Source: Penicillium oxalicum (lineage: Eukaryota > Ascomycota > Eurotiomycetes > Eurotiales > Aspergillaceae). Taken from it: DNA of 64,000 nucleotides. The stretch covers positions 2,666,001 to 2,730,000 of the forward strand of contig NC_064655.1 of assembly GCF_001723175.1 (NCBI RefSeq). Reading direction: 5' to 3'. How positions within the stretch are numbered: the stretch's first letter is position 1; every line of letters begins with the position of its first letter. The notes below the pieces were generated by a model. That model saw nothing but the letters and a program-made list of their open reading frames with translations. It was not told the DNA's origin and did no database searches. Position numbers and translations under genes: made by a program. Below are positions 47,183 to 59,112 of this stretch, one piece after another.

Positions 47183-48969
47183 TCTATCTTACGTTTCTTG
47201 GACTTCTCTTGCGCATATGGGAGGTGTTTTTGTGCTTGGTGCCAATTTTCCATCTTCTTTCTTTTGTCATCTGGTTTCCTGGCGTGAAAGCGATTCGGCG
47301 CCCTGCTTTCACTCAACTACCTCATGTTACCCACTTACGACTAATATCCCTTGCCGTCCCTTATCACACTATTCGCTGGACTTTCCGGATCATTGTGATT
47401 CTATTTGAAGCTTTTGTCGCCTTTGAATGGTTTTTTGATCGTTCTCCCGGATCTGTCCATTCCCTCAACTTCCCCCCCCCCCTCCCAATTCTCATCACCG
47501 TTCCTTTCCCCTTTATTGATGACACCCTGGAGTTTGCTAAGGTTGCAATACCCCGGAGTTTCGTGCGGCGTTCTTTTGGGCACTCTCAGACGCCGTCTTT
47601 TTACCTTCTCTTTTTCTTTTCCTGCCTCTCCTTTGTCAATTCAGCATTCCTGGATACCATACCCATATTTGTACCACTATCCCTTGCTTGTTTGTGAACT
47701 TCATCCGAGTGGCTGAGACTTGCTCGATGAAGATTGGGTGGTGACGTGGCATCACTTGGACTGCGCAGCGGACAACCCTGTCTACCCTGCTTTATCCCAC
47801 TGTGTATTACATTTACCGCCAATTCACCGGTTGGCAGACTTGCCCATTTGGGGCTGAGATTCTGACCTTGGGCCCATCCCTGGTCTTCGTCGGCTCTCAT
47901 GTTTGCTTCTACTGGACATCCACTTGCTACCACATAGACCCCCATCTGTTTCAATAACGACGAATGACCATGCTTTGTGAGATTAGCGAAATTTGCCTAG
48001 CTTCTCTTCTTTCCCTCTCTTGCCTGTTTACCTTGGATGTATCCACTACATAGTCGTTAACGCCCGGAGCCTGAATGACATCTTAATGAAATTTTCAACC
48101 CAAAGTCTCTTTCTTTCTACTCTCCTTTCAGTGCTTACCTTTTTGAGTTGGATCGTTTACGTGGGAATTTCCACCGTCTCCCGACGTAACCTGGACGCTA
48201 AAAAAGTAGAGAAATAAGCACATTCTGATCTCGTAGTACCCAGACACACCGGCCGAGGATCAAGATTAAGAGGTTATTAATCTATTATCATCTGCCGTGC
48301 TCAGTAGGTAAGATTGTGGGCCCTTCTAAGGCAACTAGGTATATTTGGCCGGGCCGCCCGGAGATCTGTGATAACTCAACAGGTACGTACTCTCCAGCCT
48401 GAATATATATATTTCCAAAATTCAAAGGACCCCCGTGCTGGGATGCCGCATTTCTACTGTTACCAACTTCAGAATTTTACAGTCGCACCCTCATTCCTTG
48501 AATTTTTACAAGAACCAGCCCAGGAAGATGTTAGGAGCGAGATGAGACATCAAAAACCCGATTAAAAACTCCAAAATCATCCTAGTGTCGTATCCATGGC
48601 CCAATCTTTTGACAATGAGCTTCCTGCTTACAATAGGAAAAAAGATAGTCCGGACTGGATTGATGCATGATTTAATGACGGACGTCGCCGTGGAGGCTCG
48701 GGAGCCCCGACCAAAAGTTCTTGGCGTGCGACCTCTGAGCTTCATCGCCTGCGCCGTGCCACTTTCGCAATTGAACGCTTGTTTTCTTTTCTCTGATAAC
48801 CTTCCAAGTACCAGACTGTGCGATAGTGTTTTCTTTCAGTCTTATCCATTAACATGCATGTGATTTGAGACACTATCTAAACACCACAGCCACTTTCAGG
48901 CCGGCAGCTCACGTCTCCAATTCTCGCCTCACCCTCCTCTCTGCTCCGTTGACGACCGCCGCACCTGTC
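47183..48969. other. Intergenic region between kinase and helicase genes
   Basis: About 1.8 kb. The part to about 47700 is T/C-rich and is probably the kinase 3' flank. The C-run at 47477-47486 is simple sequence. No protein-like frame was found; the in-frame extension upstream of the helicase (from 48865) has no ATG before 48970. Confidence 0.5.
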
Positions 48970-51900
48970 ATGGATAACAAAACCTTCGTCTCCGACTCTC
49001 TTATCCGTCTGACCGGCGCGTCTGATCCGATCGCGGTAGACTTTGTCCTCGCCGAAGCATCCTCCGCCAAATCTGCATCTGCCTTACAAGACAAACTTGT
49101 TTCATTTCTCGATGGCAGCCCCGACGATGTCGGCGCATTCTGTGGGCAGCTTTTCTCTCGGGTTGGGAAGAAGGCCCAGTCCAGCTCGTCGGCTTCCAAG
49201 CCATCCGCTAGCAAGGACTCTTCGAAGAAAAAGTATCGTCTCTTGGACATGGGAGAGGACCTGCCCGATCCTGCATCCTCATTAGGGCCTGTCAATGTCG
49301 AAGCAGAACGGGACCGACGTCGGCAACGTGATCGTGACCGTGACCGTGACGCGCCGTCCGACCGAGATCGAAGTCGCCGGGAGAAAGAGGATAATCGGAA
49401 ACGAGACCGCAGCCGAGATGCTGAAAGTCGAGACCGACCGCGAACAAAGAAGTTACGACAACGGGACACCAATGACTTTGACGATCGATGGGGCGATGAG
49501 GAATTTGGCGACGAGGACCGATATCAGGACGAGGCCGAATTTGCTGAATCCCCCGCCAAACGGACCAGACTCGAAGATGGGTCGGCCTCACCTCATCCTG
49601 CTTCGCCCGACGAGGATATGGACCCGCAGACCAAGCAGGAGCTCGAACGGCAGAGAGACTTGCGCGAGCGAGACGAATTCGCGAAGAGATTGGCGAACAA
49701 GGACAGCTCCAAGTCCAAAAAGATTGTGGAAGATCGGACACGCGACAGCGAGGCGGCAAAAAGACGGGCGTTGGCCGATGATGCGGCCGCTCGATCGGCG
49801 GTTATGCCTGATTTGCGCGAGCGCTCGCGACAGGAATATTTGAAGAAGCGTGAGGCGGAACGGCTGGCTCTGTTGCGCAGTCAAGTGGCGGAAGAGACGG
49901 CCGAGTTGCGCGAGAATCCGAATCTGACGCGCCGAGAGAAGGAAGAGTTTGCGCGCAATCGCGAAGTGCTTCGCATCGCAGAGGAGCGACTGCGAATTGA
50001 CGATCACCGAGATGGCTACATGATGCCGGAAGACTATATTACAGAGAAAGGCAAGATCGACCGCAAAAAGAAGGAAGAAGCCTTGTACAAGCGATATGTG
50101 GACCGAGATGAATCGGGCCAGGAACGCTTCGTGACCGAGCATGAAGAATGGGAGTTGGAACAGGCCGCCAAAGCCAAGGCCCAGATCAAGAAGGCCGAAT
50201 TTGTCGATGAGGGGGACTACGAATATGTCTTCGACGACACACAGCAGATCAACTTTGTGATGGAATCTAAAATCGAAGGTACTGAGAAACCGATGACACA
50301 GGAGCAGTTACGGTTTAAGCAGCAGGTGGACGCCGCCGAGAAGAAAGCAGCGACCATGGAGGAGACCCGAAAGAGTTTGCCAATCTATCAGTTCCGCGAC
50401 CAGATCATTCAGGCTGTGCACGACCACCAGGTGCTCATCATTGTCGGTGAAACTGGCTCAGGAAAGACCACGCAGATTCCGCAGTATCTTCACGAGGCGG
50501 GATTTACCAAGGATGGCTTGAAGATTGGATGTACGCAGCCTCGCCGTGTCGCTGCCATGAGTGTTGCGGCGCGTGTGGCGGACGAAATGGGGACGAAGCT
50601 TGGTAATGAGGTGGGATACGCCATTCGTTTCGAGGACAACACCAGCGACAAGACCATTTTGAAGTATATGACCGATGGTATGCTTCTGCGAGAACTCCTC
50701 ACCGAGCCTGACCTTGGCCAGTATGCGGCGCTCATGATCGACGAGGCCCACGAGCGTACGGTGCCTACTGATATTGCGTGTGGGCTTCTCAAAGATATCG
50801 CAAAAGCTCGACCTGACCTGAAGCTACTCATTTCGTCGGCCACGATGGATGCACAGAAATTCCAAAAGTACTTTGACGATGCGCCGATCTTCAACATCCC
50901 CGGTCGTCGATATCCCGTCGATGTACACTACACGTCTCAGCCCGAGGCTAATTACCTCGCAGCGGCCATCACCACCGTGTTTCAGATTCACGTCACTCAA
51001 GGTCCCGGGGACATTCTGGTCTTCTTGACGGGTCAGGAAGAGATCGAAGCCGCCGAACAGAGTCTGCAAGAAACGGCGCGAAAACTGGGCAGTAAGATCC
51101 CCGAGATGATCATATGTCCCATTTATGCCAATCTTCCGTCGGAACTACAAACCAAGATTTTTGAGCCCACGCCGCCCAAGGCCCGCAAGGTTGTTCTAGC
51201 GACGAATATCGCCGAGACCAGTCTGACCATCGACGGGATTGTCTACGTGATCGACCCTGGGTTTGTCAAGGAGAACGTCTTCAACCCCCGGACCGGCATG
51301 GAAAGTCTTGTGGTGACTCCTTGCTCTCGTGCTTCGGCCAACCAGCGAGCTGGTCGTGCCGGACGTGTCGGGCCTGGCAAATGCTTCCGACTGTACACCA
51401 AGTGGGCCTACTACAATGAATTAGAGGAGAACACCACGCCCGAGATTCAACGCACCAACCTGAACGGGGTCATTTTGATGCTGAAATCATTGGGGATTGA
51501 CCAGCTTCTCGATTTCGATTTCATGGACCCCCCGCCCGCCGAGACCATCATCCGCGCGTTGGAGCAACTGTATGCGCTGGGCGCACTGAACGATCGCGGC
51601 GAGCTCACCAAGGTCGGCCGACAAATGGCCGAGTTCCCCACCGATCCCATGCTCGCCAAGGCCATTCTCGCCGCCGGCCAATACGGCTGCGTGGAGGAAG
51701 TGCTTTCCATCGTATCCATGCTCGGTGAGGCCAGCGCGCTCTTCTTCCGTCCCAAGGACAAGAAGATCCACGCCGACAGTGCCCGCAACCGGTTCACCAT
51801 CAAAGAAGGTGGTGACCACCTCACCCTGCTCAACATCTGGAATCAATGGGTGGACTCTGATTTCAGTTTCGTCTGGGCCAAGGAAAACTTCCTTCAACAA

Positions 51901-52326
51901 CGCAGTCTGACCCGTGCCCGCGATGTACGAGATCAACTCGCCAAATTGTGCGACCGCGTCGAAGTGACCATCAGCACGTGCGGGTCGACGAATCTCGTCC
52001 CGATCCAAAAGGCCATTACGGCCGGATTCTTCCCGAACGCCGCCCGGCTTCAACGGGGTGGTGATAGCTACCGCACCATCAAGAACGGGCAGTCGGTGTA
52101 TCTGCACCCGTCCAGTACCCTGTTTGAGGTCAACCCGCGCTGGGTGATTTACTTTGAGCTCGTGTTGACGAGCAAGGAGTACATGCGCAGTAATATGCCA
52201 TTGCAAGCGGAGTGGCTGGTGGAGGTGGCGCCACATTACTATAAGAAGAAGGATCTGGAGTCTTTGGGATTGGATCGCAAGGTTCCCAAGGGGACTGGAG
52301 TGGCGGGTGAGAAGAGTCGCACCTGA
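48970..52326 (+). CDS. DEAH-box pre-mRNA splicing helicase (Prp2/Cdc28/DHX16 type)
   Basis: Intronless frame of 1,118 residues starting at [14 protein letters not shown]. The first 470 residues are charged, with RD/DR repeats around 115-170 and the DHX16-type segment [20 protein letters not shown] near 370. The helicase core has GETGSGKT (493-500), [15 protein letters not shown] (591-594), SAT (623-625), [26 protein letters not shown] and [14 protein letters not shown]. The HA2/ratchet domain and the OB fold with LHPSS and [13 protein letters not shown] follow. The N-terminal lysine-rich segment points to Prp2/Cdc28, which remodels the spliceosome before the first catalytic step, rather than Prp16, Prp22 or Prp43. 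No intron interrupts it, which is common for such genes in Aspergillus-type genomes. Confidence 0.92.
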   Translation: MDNKTFVSDSLIRLTGASDPIAVDFVLAEASSAKSASALQDKLVSFLDGSPDDVGAFCGQLFSRVGKKAQSSSSASKPSASKDSSKKKYRLLDMGEDLPDPASSLGPVNVEAERDRRRQRDRDRDRDAPSDRDRSRREKEDNRKRDRSRDAESRDRPRTKKLRQRDTNDFDDRWGDEEFGDEDRYQDEAEFAESPAKRTRLEDGSASPHPASPDEDMDPQTKQELERQRDLRERDEFAKRLANKDSSKSKKIVEDRTRDSEAAKRRALADDAAARSAVMPDLRERSRQEYLKKREAERLALLRSQVAEETAELRENPNLTRREKEEFARNREVLRIAEERLRIDDHRDGYMMPEDYITEKGKIDRKKKEEALYKRYVDRDESGQERFVTEHEEWELEQAAKAKAQIKKAEFVDEGDYEYVFDDTQQINFVMESKIEGTEKPMTQEQLRFKQQVDAAEKKAATMEETRKSLPIYQFRDQIIQAVHDHQVLIIVGETGSGKTTQIPQYLHEAGFTKDGLKIGCTQPRRVAAMSVAARVADEMGTKLGNEVGYAIRFEDNTSDKTILKYMTDGMLLRELLTEPDLGQYAALMIDEAHERTVPTDIACGLLKDIAKARPDLKLLISSATMDAQKFQKYFDDAPIFNIPGRRYPVDVHYTSQPEANYLAAAITTVFQIHVTQGPGDILVFLTGQEEIEAAEQSLQETARKLGSKIPEMIICPIYANLPSELQTKIFEPTPPKARKVVLATNIAETSLTIDGIVYVIDPGFVKENVFNPRTGMESLVVTPCSRASANQRAGRAGRVGPGKCFRLYTKWAYYNELEENTTPEIQRTNLNGVILMLKSLGIDQLLDFDFMDPPPAETIIRALEQLYALGALNDRGELTKVGRQMAEFPTDPMLAKAILAAGQYGCVEEVLSIVSMLGEASALFFRPKDKKIHADSARNRFTIKEGGDHLTLLNIWNQWVDSDFSFVWAKENFLQQRSLTRARDVRDQLAKLCDRVEVTISTCGSTNLVPIQKAITAGFFPNAARLQRGGDSYRTIKNGQSVYLHPSSTLFEVNPRWVIYFELVLTSKEYMRSNMPLQAEWLVEVAPHYYKKKDLESLGLDRKVPKGTGVAGEKSRT

Positions 52327-53460
52327 ACATCACCTCACCTATCCTAGATGGGGGGAAATGCGGTCACCCTTTCCCCCACTGTTGAACTCCTGAATGTCGT
52401 GTTTGTAAATAGTATTTGGTGTACATGACATGTGATATAATGCCTTATTTTTTTCTTTGGAAAGACGTGCGATTGTTTTCTGATCAACCCGTAGTAATAG
52501 CGGACTTGAAGTCTCCCGCCTGCTCTGGTGACCGAAAAGGGCCAGCCGTATGACCTGAGAAGGTCAAAGATCAGCTTATTGAGCAGTCAGCAATGGATTG
52601 TCTGATTGTTGTTTAACGCTGGTAAAGGATTCAAGGCAAGTGACAGGAGCAAGTCACCAGGATCAGTGAGCATCTCCCGCTGCTGGTGTGTTGTTTTAGG
52701 GCACGGCTCCATCAGAGCGATGAGATGCTGCAGAATCAAAAGGGATTATGTCATGGATGCCTGGGTCACCTCAGCCAGTATTCCGCATGACTCCTTCACC
52801 ACCGAACTTGTCGATCCTGTTCGGCTCTCCAGATGTGGAATTGATTCCTATCTTTTATTTATTTATTATTTTAATATTCCTCTTTTGGTCTAAGGATTTC
52901 AATGACGGGAAACTTGTTTATCAGGTGCATTACCTTGGTTTCGCGATAGGTCTCGTCCTGAGCGCCAGATCGGTTCAGTTGGTGTCCCGTATAGTAACTA
53001 GACTTTTGTCAGGTGATTGAATACTCAGCTACACCGACAGTTGGAGAAATCACCGGACAAGACTCACAAGAATATCAGTAGTGCAGTCGTAGTGGCGTGT
53101 ATCTGCTACACGACCAACTACCTGTACCCTCCAATTCGACCCGGACACCAATCACACGGCTGATATTCACAATCCACGCGACCGCGGCCCATGCCAAGAC
53201 GTGTATACCTCGGCCCCCGGCTTCCCCCCTTCGCAAGCGTGGATCCAAACCTGCCAAACCTGCCCCGGACTTTCTGAGAAATGTCCGTCTGAACCTGACG
53301 GAGGACGTTCTCTCTATTTTGACCCCGAGGGTTTTCCCCCACATTGTAACTTCCCCCCCGTCTCTCTTCTTCTCTTCCTCCCGTGTCCACTTCCAAGTTC
53401 ACTTCCACTTGATCACCTCCTACCCATCGCTCAACCCAACCCCCCCCTCTCAAATCCACC
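52327..53460. other. Intergenic region before the cytochrome b5 gene
   Basis: About 1.1 kb: helicase 3' flank, then, from about 53330, C/T-rich leader for the cytochrome b5 gene. Overlapping open frames at 53097-53743 have the C-rich codon bias of a leader and no domain. Confidence 0.5.
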
Positions 53461-53903
53461 ATGTCCAAGTCCTTCACCCCGGCCGACGTGGCCTCCCACA
53501 ACAGCCCCGACAACGGCATGTACATCATCATCGACAACTCCGTCTACGACGTCACCAAGTTCGTGGATGAGCACCCAGGCGGCGCAAAGATTCTCAAGCG
53601 CGTGGCTGGCAAGAATGCAACCAAGCAGTTCTGGAAGGTCCGTCCGAATACTTCTCTCGTCCCTTTGGAAAATTAGCACATCCATCACTATACCTACCTA
53701 TTTCCCCATCTGCCGAAAAAAGAACCATAATCCCGAAATATAACGCGGTCACGGTCACAGTCACGGTCATGGTATAAGGATAGACGTGTGGCTAACTCTC
53801 TTTTTTTTTTCTTACTTTGATATAGTACCACAATGAATCCGTCCTGAAAAAGTATTCGCCCAAATTGAAGATCGGCGAGGTCAAGGATGCTGCCAAGTTG
53901 TGA
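53461..53903 (+). CDS. Small soluble cytochrome b5-like heme protein
   Basis: Two exons, 53461-53637 and 53826-53903, join in frame to 84 residues. The 188-nt intron has a GTCCGT donor and a TAG acceptor. The core is a cytochrome b5 heme domain: MYIIIDNSVYDVTKFVDEHPGG with the axial His38 in HPGG, and a second His at 61 (WKYHN) encoded just after the splice. Thus a complete heme pocket needs both exons. There is no C-terminal membrane anchor, so the protein should be a free electron carrier, unlike the ER-anchored b5. Its partner (a reductase, desaturase or P450) is not indicated by neighbours. The intron contains tandem CGGTCA-like units. Confidence 0.9.
53746..53771. repeat. Tandem CGGTCA-like hexamers in the cytochrome b5 intron
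   Basis: About four imperfect copies (CGGTCA, CGGTCA, CAGTCA, CGGTCA) in the middle of the intron. Confidence 0.8.
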
Positions 53904-55117
53904 GAATGTGAAAAGTGGAAAGCCCAAGTGAAAAAGTGAGAGAGAAGCGCAAGATCATCCATCGCGCCGGAGATGACATGTGACATTTTGTCGAATACAG
54001 AAAGATCACGCGCGCGCGTGTGTTTGCGAGAACTAAAGACCTTGTTTGGAAAGACGGCTGCATATATACCTCTATTCTATTTTTCCCCCTTTTCCTTTCT
54101 CTCTTTGGGAATCTTGTCAATCAGTCATGTTGTCCCTTTGATATGAGGCAAGGGGTGACAAAGAGTTGAGCTTGGAGGACTTGACATGGTGAGATCAACG
54201 GACAGATGGAGAGGGAGGTTGGATTGGTTGTTTTCGCTCGTCACAGGGTCGAAATCAGCCGAGGTTCAGGTCTCAGTTCCAACTTGCATCATAACCACCA
54301 ACTACACACACAACATACCCATTATTGATCGTCATTCTACTCCAGTCCATTGTCGACTCAACCTCCTTGATCATACTTTGCTTGTCTTTATTTTTCCCAC
54401 CTTTCTCTTTTTTGTGTGCTATCATGACTAGCGTAGTATTACTCTAGATACCATGAAGGGTTGACACAGTGATTCAGACAAGATTTGTGTATATACTGAA
54501 CGCCCCTTCATGCTCGAAACTATCCCAGAGAGACGTATTCCATGAACATGAGATGGCTCGGACGAGACCTGAAACCTATACCGAAAAGAGCAAAGAAAGA
54601 GACCCCCCGAAAAAATGATGCCCTTGACGCCCAGAAGGAAAAGAAAGAAGGGGTTTCAAATACCTCGGTCCTCTGGTAAAGTAATCCGCAGAATGGTATC
54701 AATAGGTACAGCCAAAAAACAGAAGAAAAGAAAAGAAAAATGTCAACAAAGAGTGCATCGCAACATTCGGGGCGCTCCAATGCAATCAAATGATGAGAAA
54801 GATTAGCTCGCGTATGTGCTGTAATGCTCCAGCTCAAAGACCAGAGCAACAAATGTGTCAGGATATGATGGAAGGCCCCTCATCCATAACGGAATGAACT
54901 AAGAACGACAGGCCCTCTCACCCCCCAAAGAGAGGCCTCTTGGGCCAAACGAGAAAAAAAAAGATCAAGGGGGTGTGTGTGCATGGGAAACAACCAGAGG
55001 AAAATTAGCGTTGGCCAAGATGAGCAACTGGAGAGGTAAACAAATGACAAGAAATGAAGAGACGAAATGGCACAAAACCCGCCATCAGAATACAGGATAG
55101 ATGCCCCCCCCCCCCAT
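53904..55117. other. Convergent intergenic region between cytochrome b5 and the ApsA-like gene
   Basis: About 1.2 kb between two 3' ends. Contains a (CG)n palindrome at about 54007-54020 and a run of 12 C at 55104-55115. No gene-like frame; an open frame on the minus strand at 54880-55854 overlaps the ApsA-like last exon in another register and is a shadow. Confidence 0.5.
55104..55115. repeat. Poly-C run (12 C)
   Basis: Twelve C directly next to the stop codon of the ApsA-like gene. Simple sequence, probably length-variable. Confidence 0.9.
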
Positions 55118-58100
55118 CTAGAAGCCTCGGAATGGATCTGATCGAAATGAAAATTCACTCTCAGCCACAGATGGCGCCCCCGGAGGGCTCCATTGACTGG
55201 ATGGCTTGCGCACATGTCGCGATCGAGTGGACGGAACCGCTCGTGACCGATTGATCTGCTCGGCGTGGTGATCAATAAAGGCCTCCATACGCACAGTCCC
55301 AACGTCAAACATGTTACTCGTCGCCGTGTAAGCGGTGCGTCCACTGCCCTCGGAAGTACGGCTGATACTGCTTCGTCCACTCCTGATTCCCGCTGACAAG
55401 GCCGGGGGAGCCACGGGTGAAAAGTGCGGGTCGTGCGAGTGGACTGCTGCAGTGTGAGAGGATGGAATGGCGCCGTGACTGGAGAAGCTGCGAATAGCTT
55501 GCAGTGCGGGGGTCCGTGGACCCGTGTTACTACGTTTGCGTGTGTGATGATGACTGCTGTGGTTGGAGAATCGCGGCACGTGTGGTGCATCGGCAGCCAT
55601 GTCCAAATCTTCCACAGAAGGTAACTCTGGAACAGGCGCGCTTGGGAATGATCGTTGACCCTTGGGGAAGGGTCGGGGTTTGCCCTTGGCAACTCGAATG
55701 GAGTCGCGAATGGGATTGCGTCGAAGCGCGGCCTGGGATGGCGGCGCGGCGGCCTCCTCGAGAGGTGCCGGGGGAAAGGCAGCGAGATCATGAAGACCGA
55801 CAGAGGAGTGACTGAGGAAGGACAGGGCTGTGAGCCACACGTAGTGGCGCTCAATGGTGAGCGCGGTGAATTTGAGAGCTCGCTGAGGAGTCAGAACGAG
55901 GATAGAGCGACTGAAGGGAGGAGGCCCGGCGGTGCCCTTGGGCAAAGGATTGTCATCCTTGACGTCGAGGACGGATTGAATATTGACTGCAACAATCAGT
56001 CAACACTGGGTCCCTCAGGAACAATTGACACGGGATGGTTGGCTTCACTTACATTTACGACCACTCTTGCCCAACAGGGCAGGTCCGCTGGTCGGTTGCT
56101 TGCTGCTCCACATGATCGACCCTTCGTAGGGTGCCAGCCAGACCCATCTCTTGTGTCGAACACCGCTATTGGTAATGTTCGCAGAGACCTCGTCTGGGTT
56201 CTTCCCTTCCCAATTGTCTTTACCATCACCCATGCCAAAGGACTTTCGACGACGGACGTATTTGAACATCCACTCACCAACCATGGTTTGCGCTATCGCA
56301 TCAACCACGCTCGTCGGCTGCACAACGCTCACTGACTCTGGCCGTTCATGGCTCTCAGCCACTGAAGGCGCTGTCTGCTGCGACACCCGTTTCTGGACGT
56401 TGGGCCGATGGCGGGGAATTGTGACCTCATCCATGGGCAGGGGAGGAGTATTGAAAGTCGGACTCTCGAGAATGAAGGACGATGCTGAGCGGGCCGGGGA
56501 GGATCGTGTGTCGACATGTTCGGGAAGATCTGAGTTAGACATGGCTGCGGCCGAGCGAACGCGACGCAAGGTTGGCCGCCGGACAATCGTAGATTGCGCA
56601 CCACGATCCGAGAATTGCCGATTCGAGGGACGCGACGGGCTCGACGGCGCTTCGCTGCTGGTCGTTGGCACATTTCGCGAGCTCAACCGGATGGGCACAG
56701 GATAGGGCGGCGCCGCGCTCGACCCGGCGCTGCCATTTTCCAGACTGGGCTCACTTGGGGTGCGAGCGCGACTTCGTTGATGGCGCGCGGCACCAGCTGG
56801 ATGTGTGGTCATCTTTCGCATAGTAGGCTGGCGATTTGATGAAGTCGTTGCAGTAGCGTTCGATTGATTGGTCGGACGGGAGCTGCGCCCAACATCTGAT
56901 GGTCGTGACTCGGGTTCGGACAAATGCTCATCAATCTCGGGGAGGCCAAGATCATCAAGGCCAATCCTTGATTTTGCATCAACCATCTTTCCGCCGCGAA
57001 GAGTGTATGATGCAAAGGGCCGATTGAGAAGCTCATCATCCGTGAAGATGTCCCGCTCCGGGCCATTGTGATCTTCCTCGTCACTCAGTTGTTCGAAGCC
57101 CGCGAAGAGACTGCTAGAGCGGAACGGTCGTCTGATGCCCGATGCTCCCTGATCACTAGAGAGAGGCCCGTTATCATTATTCCCGGGTATGCCTGAATGA
57201 GCTCTTCAGAATGCGCCCGAGGGGGCTTGGCTGGGCGCTCCGTGTTAAAGGAACGCTTCTCTCTCTTGGCCGATCGTGGGGGAGGAACCGGTGCACGATA
57301 TGGCTCAAAGGGAGGGTCTTGAGGATCGGACCGAATAGGTAGATCTTGAATAGCAGAAGGCAAAAGACTGGCAGGAAGCTTGACAGGTCGTTGATCAATG
57401 CGAATTTCCTCGGTCTGTATAGCCACTGAACGGCTGTCCACAACAAACCGGAAGCTGGCCTGCACCGAGGCATTTTTCGTCTGCGGGGGGAGAACCACAC
57501 TATTTCGAGGCGAAGGGGGCTCAGAGCCAGGCGGATGAATGGCAATCATAGGAATCGCCATCTGTGACGGAGAAATTTCCGGACTCAACCTCGCCGATGG
57601 GGGTTGACTAGGCTCGACCTTCGGCCCACTCTCGGTCTGAGTCGAAGTCGATGTCATGCTTGACGACTCAGTCCTAGCTGCAACCGCTGTCACATCGGCG
57701 GGCAATTCTGGCACTTTTGGTGTCCAGGGCGGACTGGGTAGTTCGCCACTGGTCTGACAAGAACTTGAAACCATACCAATCTTGATTGTCAGTGTTGACG
57801 AGTCTCTCATTCTGACCTCCTGGAAGTCATCTATGACGGTATCATCAAGGTTCATATCTTCTGGCGGAACAGATCCAACCTCGTCAGAGTTAGCCATTGA
57901 CCTTGGTGACGGTGGCAATGAATATTGGATCCCTGTATCGCGGTACTGTAGAGGTACCTTTGCTTGTTTCGAAGCAGTTGCCATTTCTACTGCGCGGAAC
58001 TCAGCGGCGGTCGCAGAGGTATTGCTTTGCATGGATAGACCCAAAATCTTTCTCGCTTTGCACGAGATGTCGTGCGATGCTGCCGAGTGAACTGACAGTG

Positions 58101-59112
58101 GTCGTTCCTCGGGAAGCTCTTCAGGAGAGCTAGGAATATAGTCGTCGTCGTCGTCAGAAGGAACAAAATTGTCCTCGTCCTCATCAAAAGCAAGCTCCTG
58201 GGCCAAATTCAGTCCTGAATCCCCCTTGCCCATGACCGAATACCGGGCGTGAGAGTATTGGATAGCATGTCCCTCGTCCGTCGACACACTTGTCATGCTA
58301 GTGCGTCGTCGACCTTGACTGCTTGATGCCACACTTGCTGTGTCGCTTCCTCTCGTCTTATCGTTTTCGGGATCGCGGTAGTCCGTCGAAGACGAGGGCT
58401 GTCTCTGCGCTTCTCGCACGGCCGCAAATTCGCCCAGCACAGTTTTCAATCGGCCTTCCACCACGTGAACTTTGCGTTCCAGATTGCGACGCTCATTGTC
58501 CCAAGTCTCGCGATCGCGATCCCAGAGCATTTGGGTCCGCTCGGCTTCTTGTTCGCGGCTTCGAGCTCGTTTTTGCGTCTGTTCCAGCTTTCTGCGAACC
58601 TCACTGATATTCTCCACTGCTTCATCCCGCTCACGAGCCAATTCTGTCAGTGCCGATGAGGTGCCGCCCTCCAGTAGCTGAATCTGATGCTTGAGAGAGC
58701 GCGTCTCGCGAGTCGCCTTGGACAGGTTCTCGCCCAGAGTTTCGCTTTCCGTTCTTGATTGATCCAAGCTTTGCTCGAGGACATCGATCGCTTTGGTCTT
58801 GTTCTCCACTTCGCGGCGCAGGTTGAGGATTTCTGACACCAGCGAGGCATGCAAGGTGGGTGTGATTCTGCGAGCATCAAAGGGCGATAGCGTATCTTCA
58901 TCTATGAATTCATCATCCAAGTCACTGGGTCCATCGGGTGAAAACGCGGGCGTGGGCAGTCCCGGTGGGGAGGATGGCGGGGCGGGCGACGAGTTTCGTC
59001 GGCGTCGAGCTGGTCGAGATCTCGACCTTGGCTTAGAGTGAGCCCGAGAGCTCGTCGGTGTCGAAGTTGCTGCGGCCATAGAGGCCATGGTGGATTGTAA
59101 GTCTGCGACCAT
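55118..59112 (-). CDS. PH-domain cortical anchor (ApsA/Num1/Mcp5-like), with an apparent frame break
   Basis: On the minus strand the protein starts at 59112 (MVADLQSTMASMAAATS; Met9 or Met12 are alternatives). It has an RS-rich N-terminus, then a coiled coil near residues 90-230 (SEILNLRREVENKTKAIDVL and onward), then a long disordered Ser/Pro region. After 57190 the register changes. The next segment continues to 56053, where a GTAAGT intron (56052-55987) joins the last exon, 55986-55118. The C-terminal part is a Mcp5/Num1-type PH domain: VGEWMFKYVRRRKSFG, KRWVWLAPYEGSIMWSS, IQSVLDVKDDNPLP, RALKFTALTIERHYVWL. Such proteins bind phosphoinositides at the cortex and anchor dynein for nuclear migration. 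Between 57170 and 57190 no GT..AG intron explains the shift; see findings. Length would be near 1,310 residues. The family is clear, but identity with ApsA rather than a paralogue is not. Confidence 0.75.

Noticed and set aside
54880..55854. 324-codon minus-strand frame overlapping the ApsA-like last exon
   Set aside because: The PH-domain frame in the other register is clearly coding; this is a shadow.
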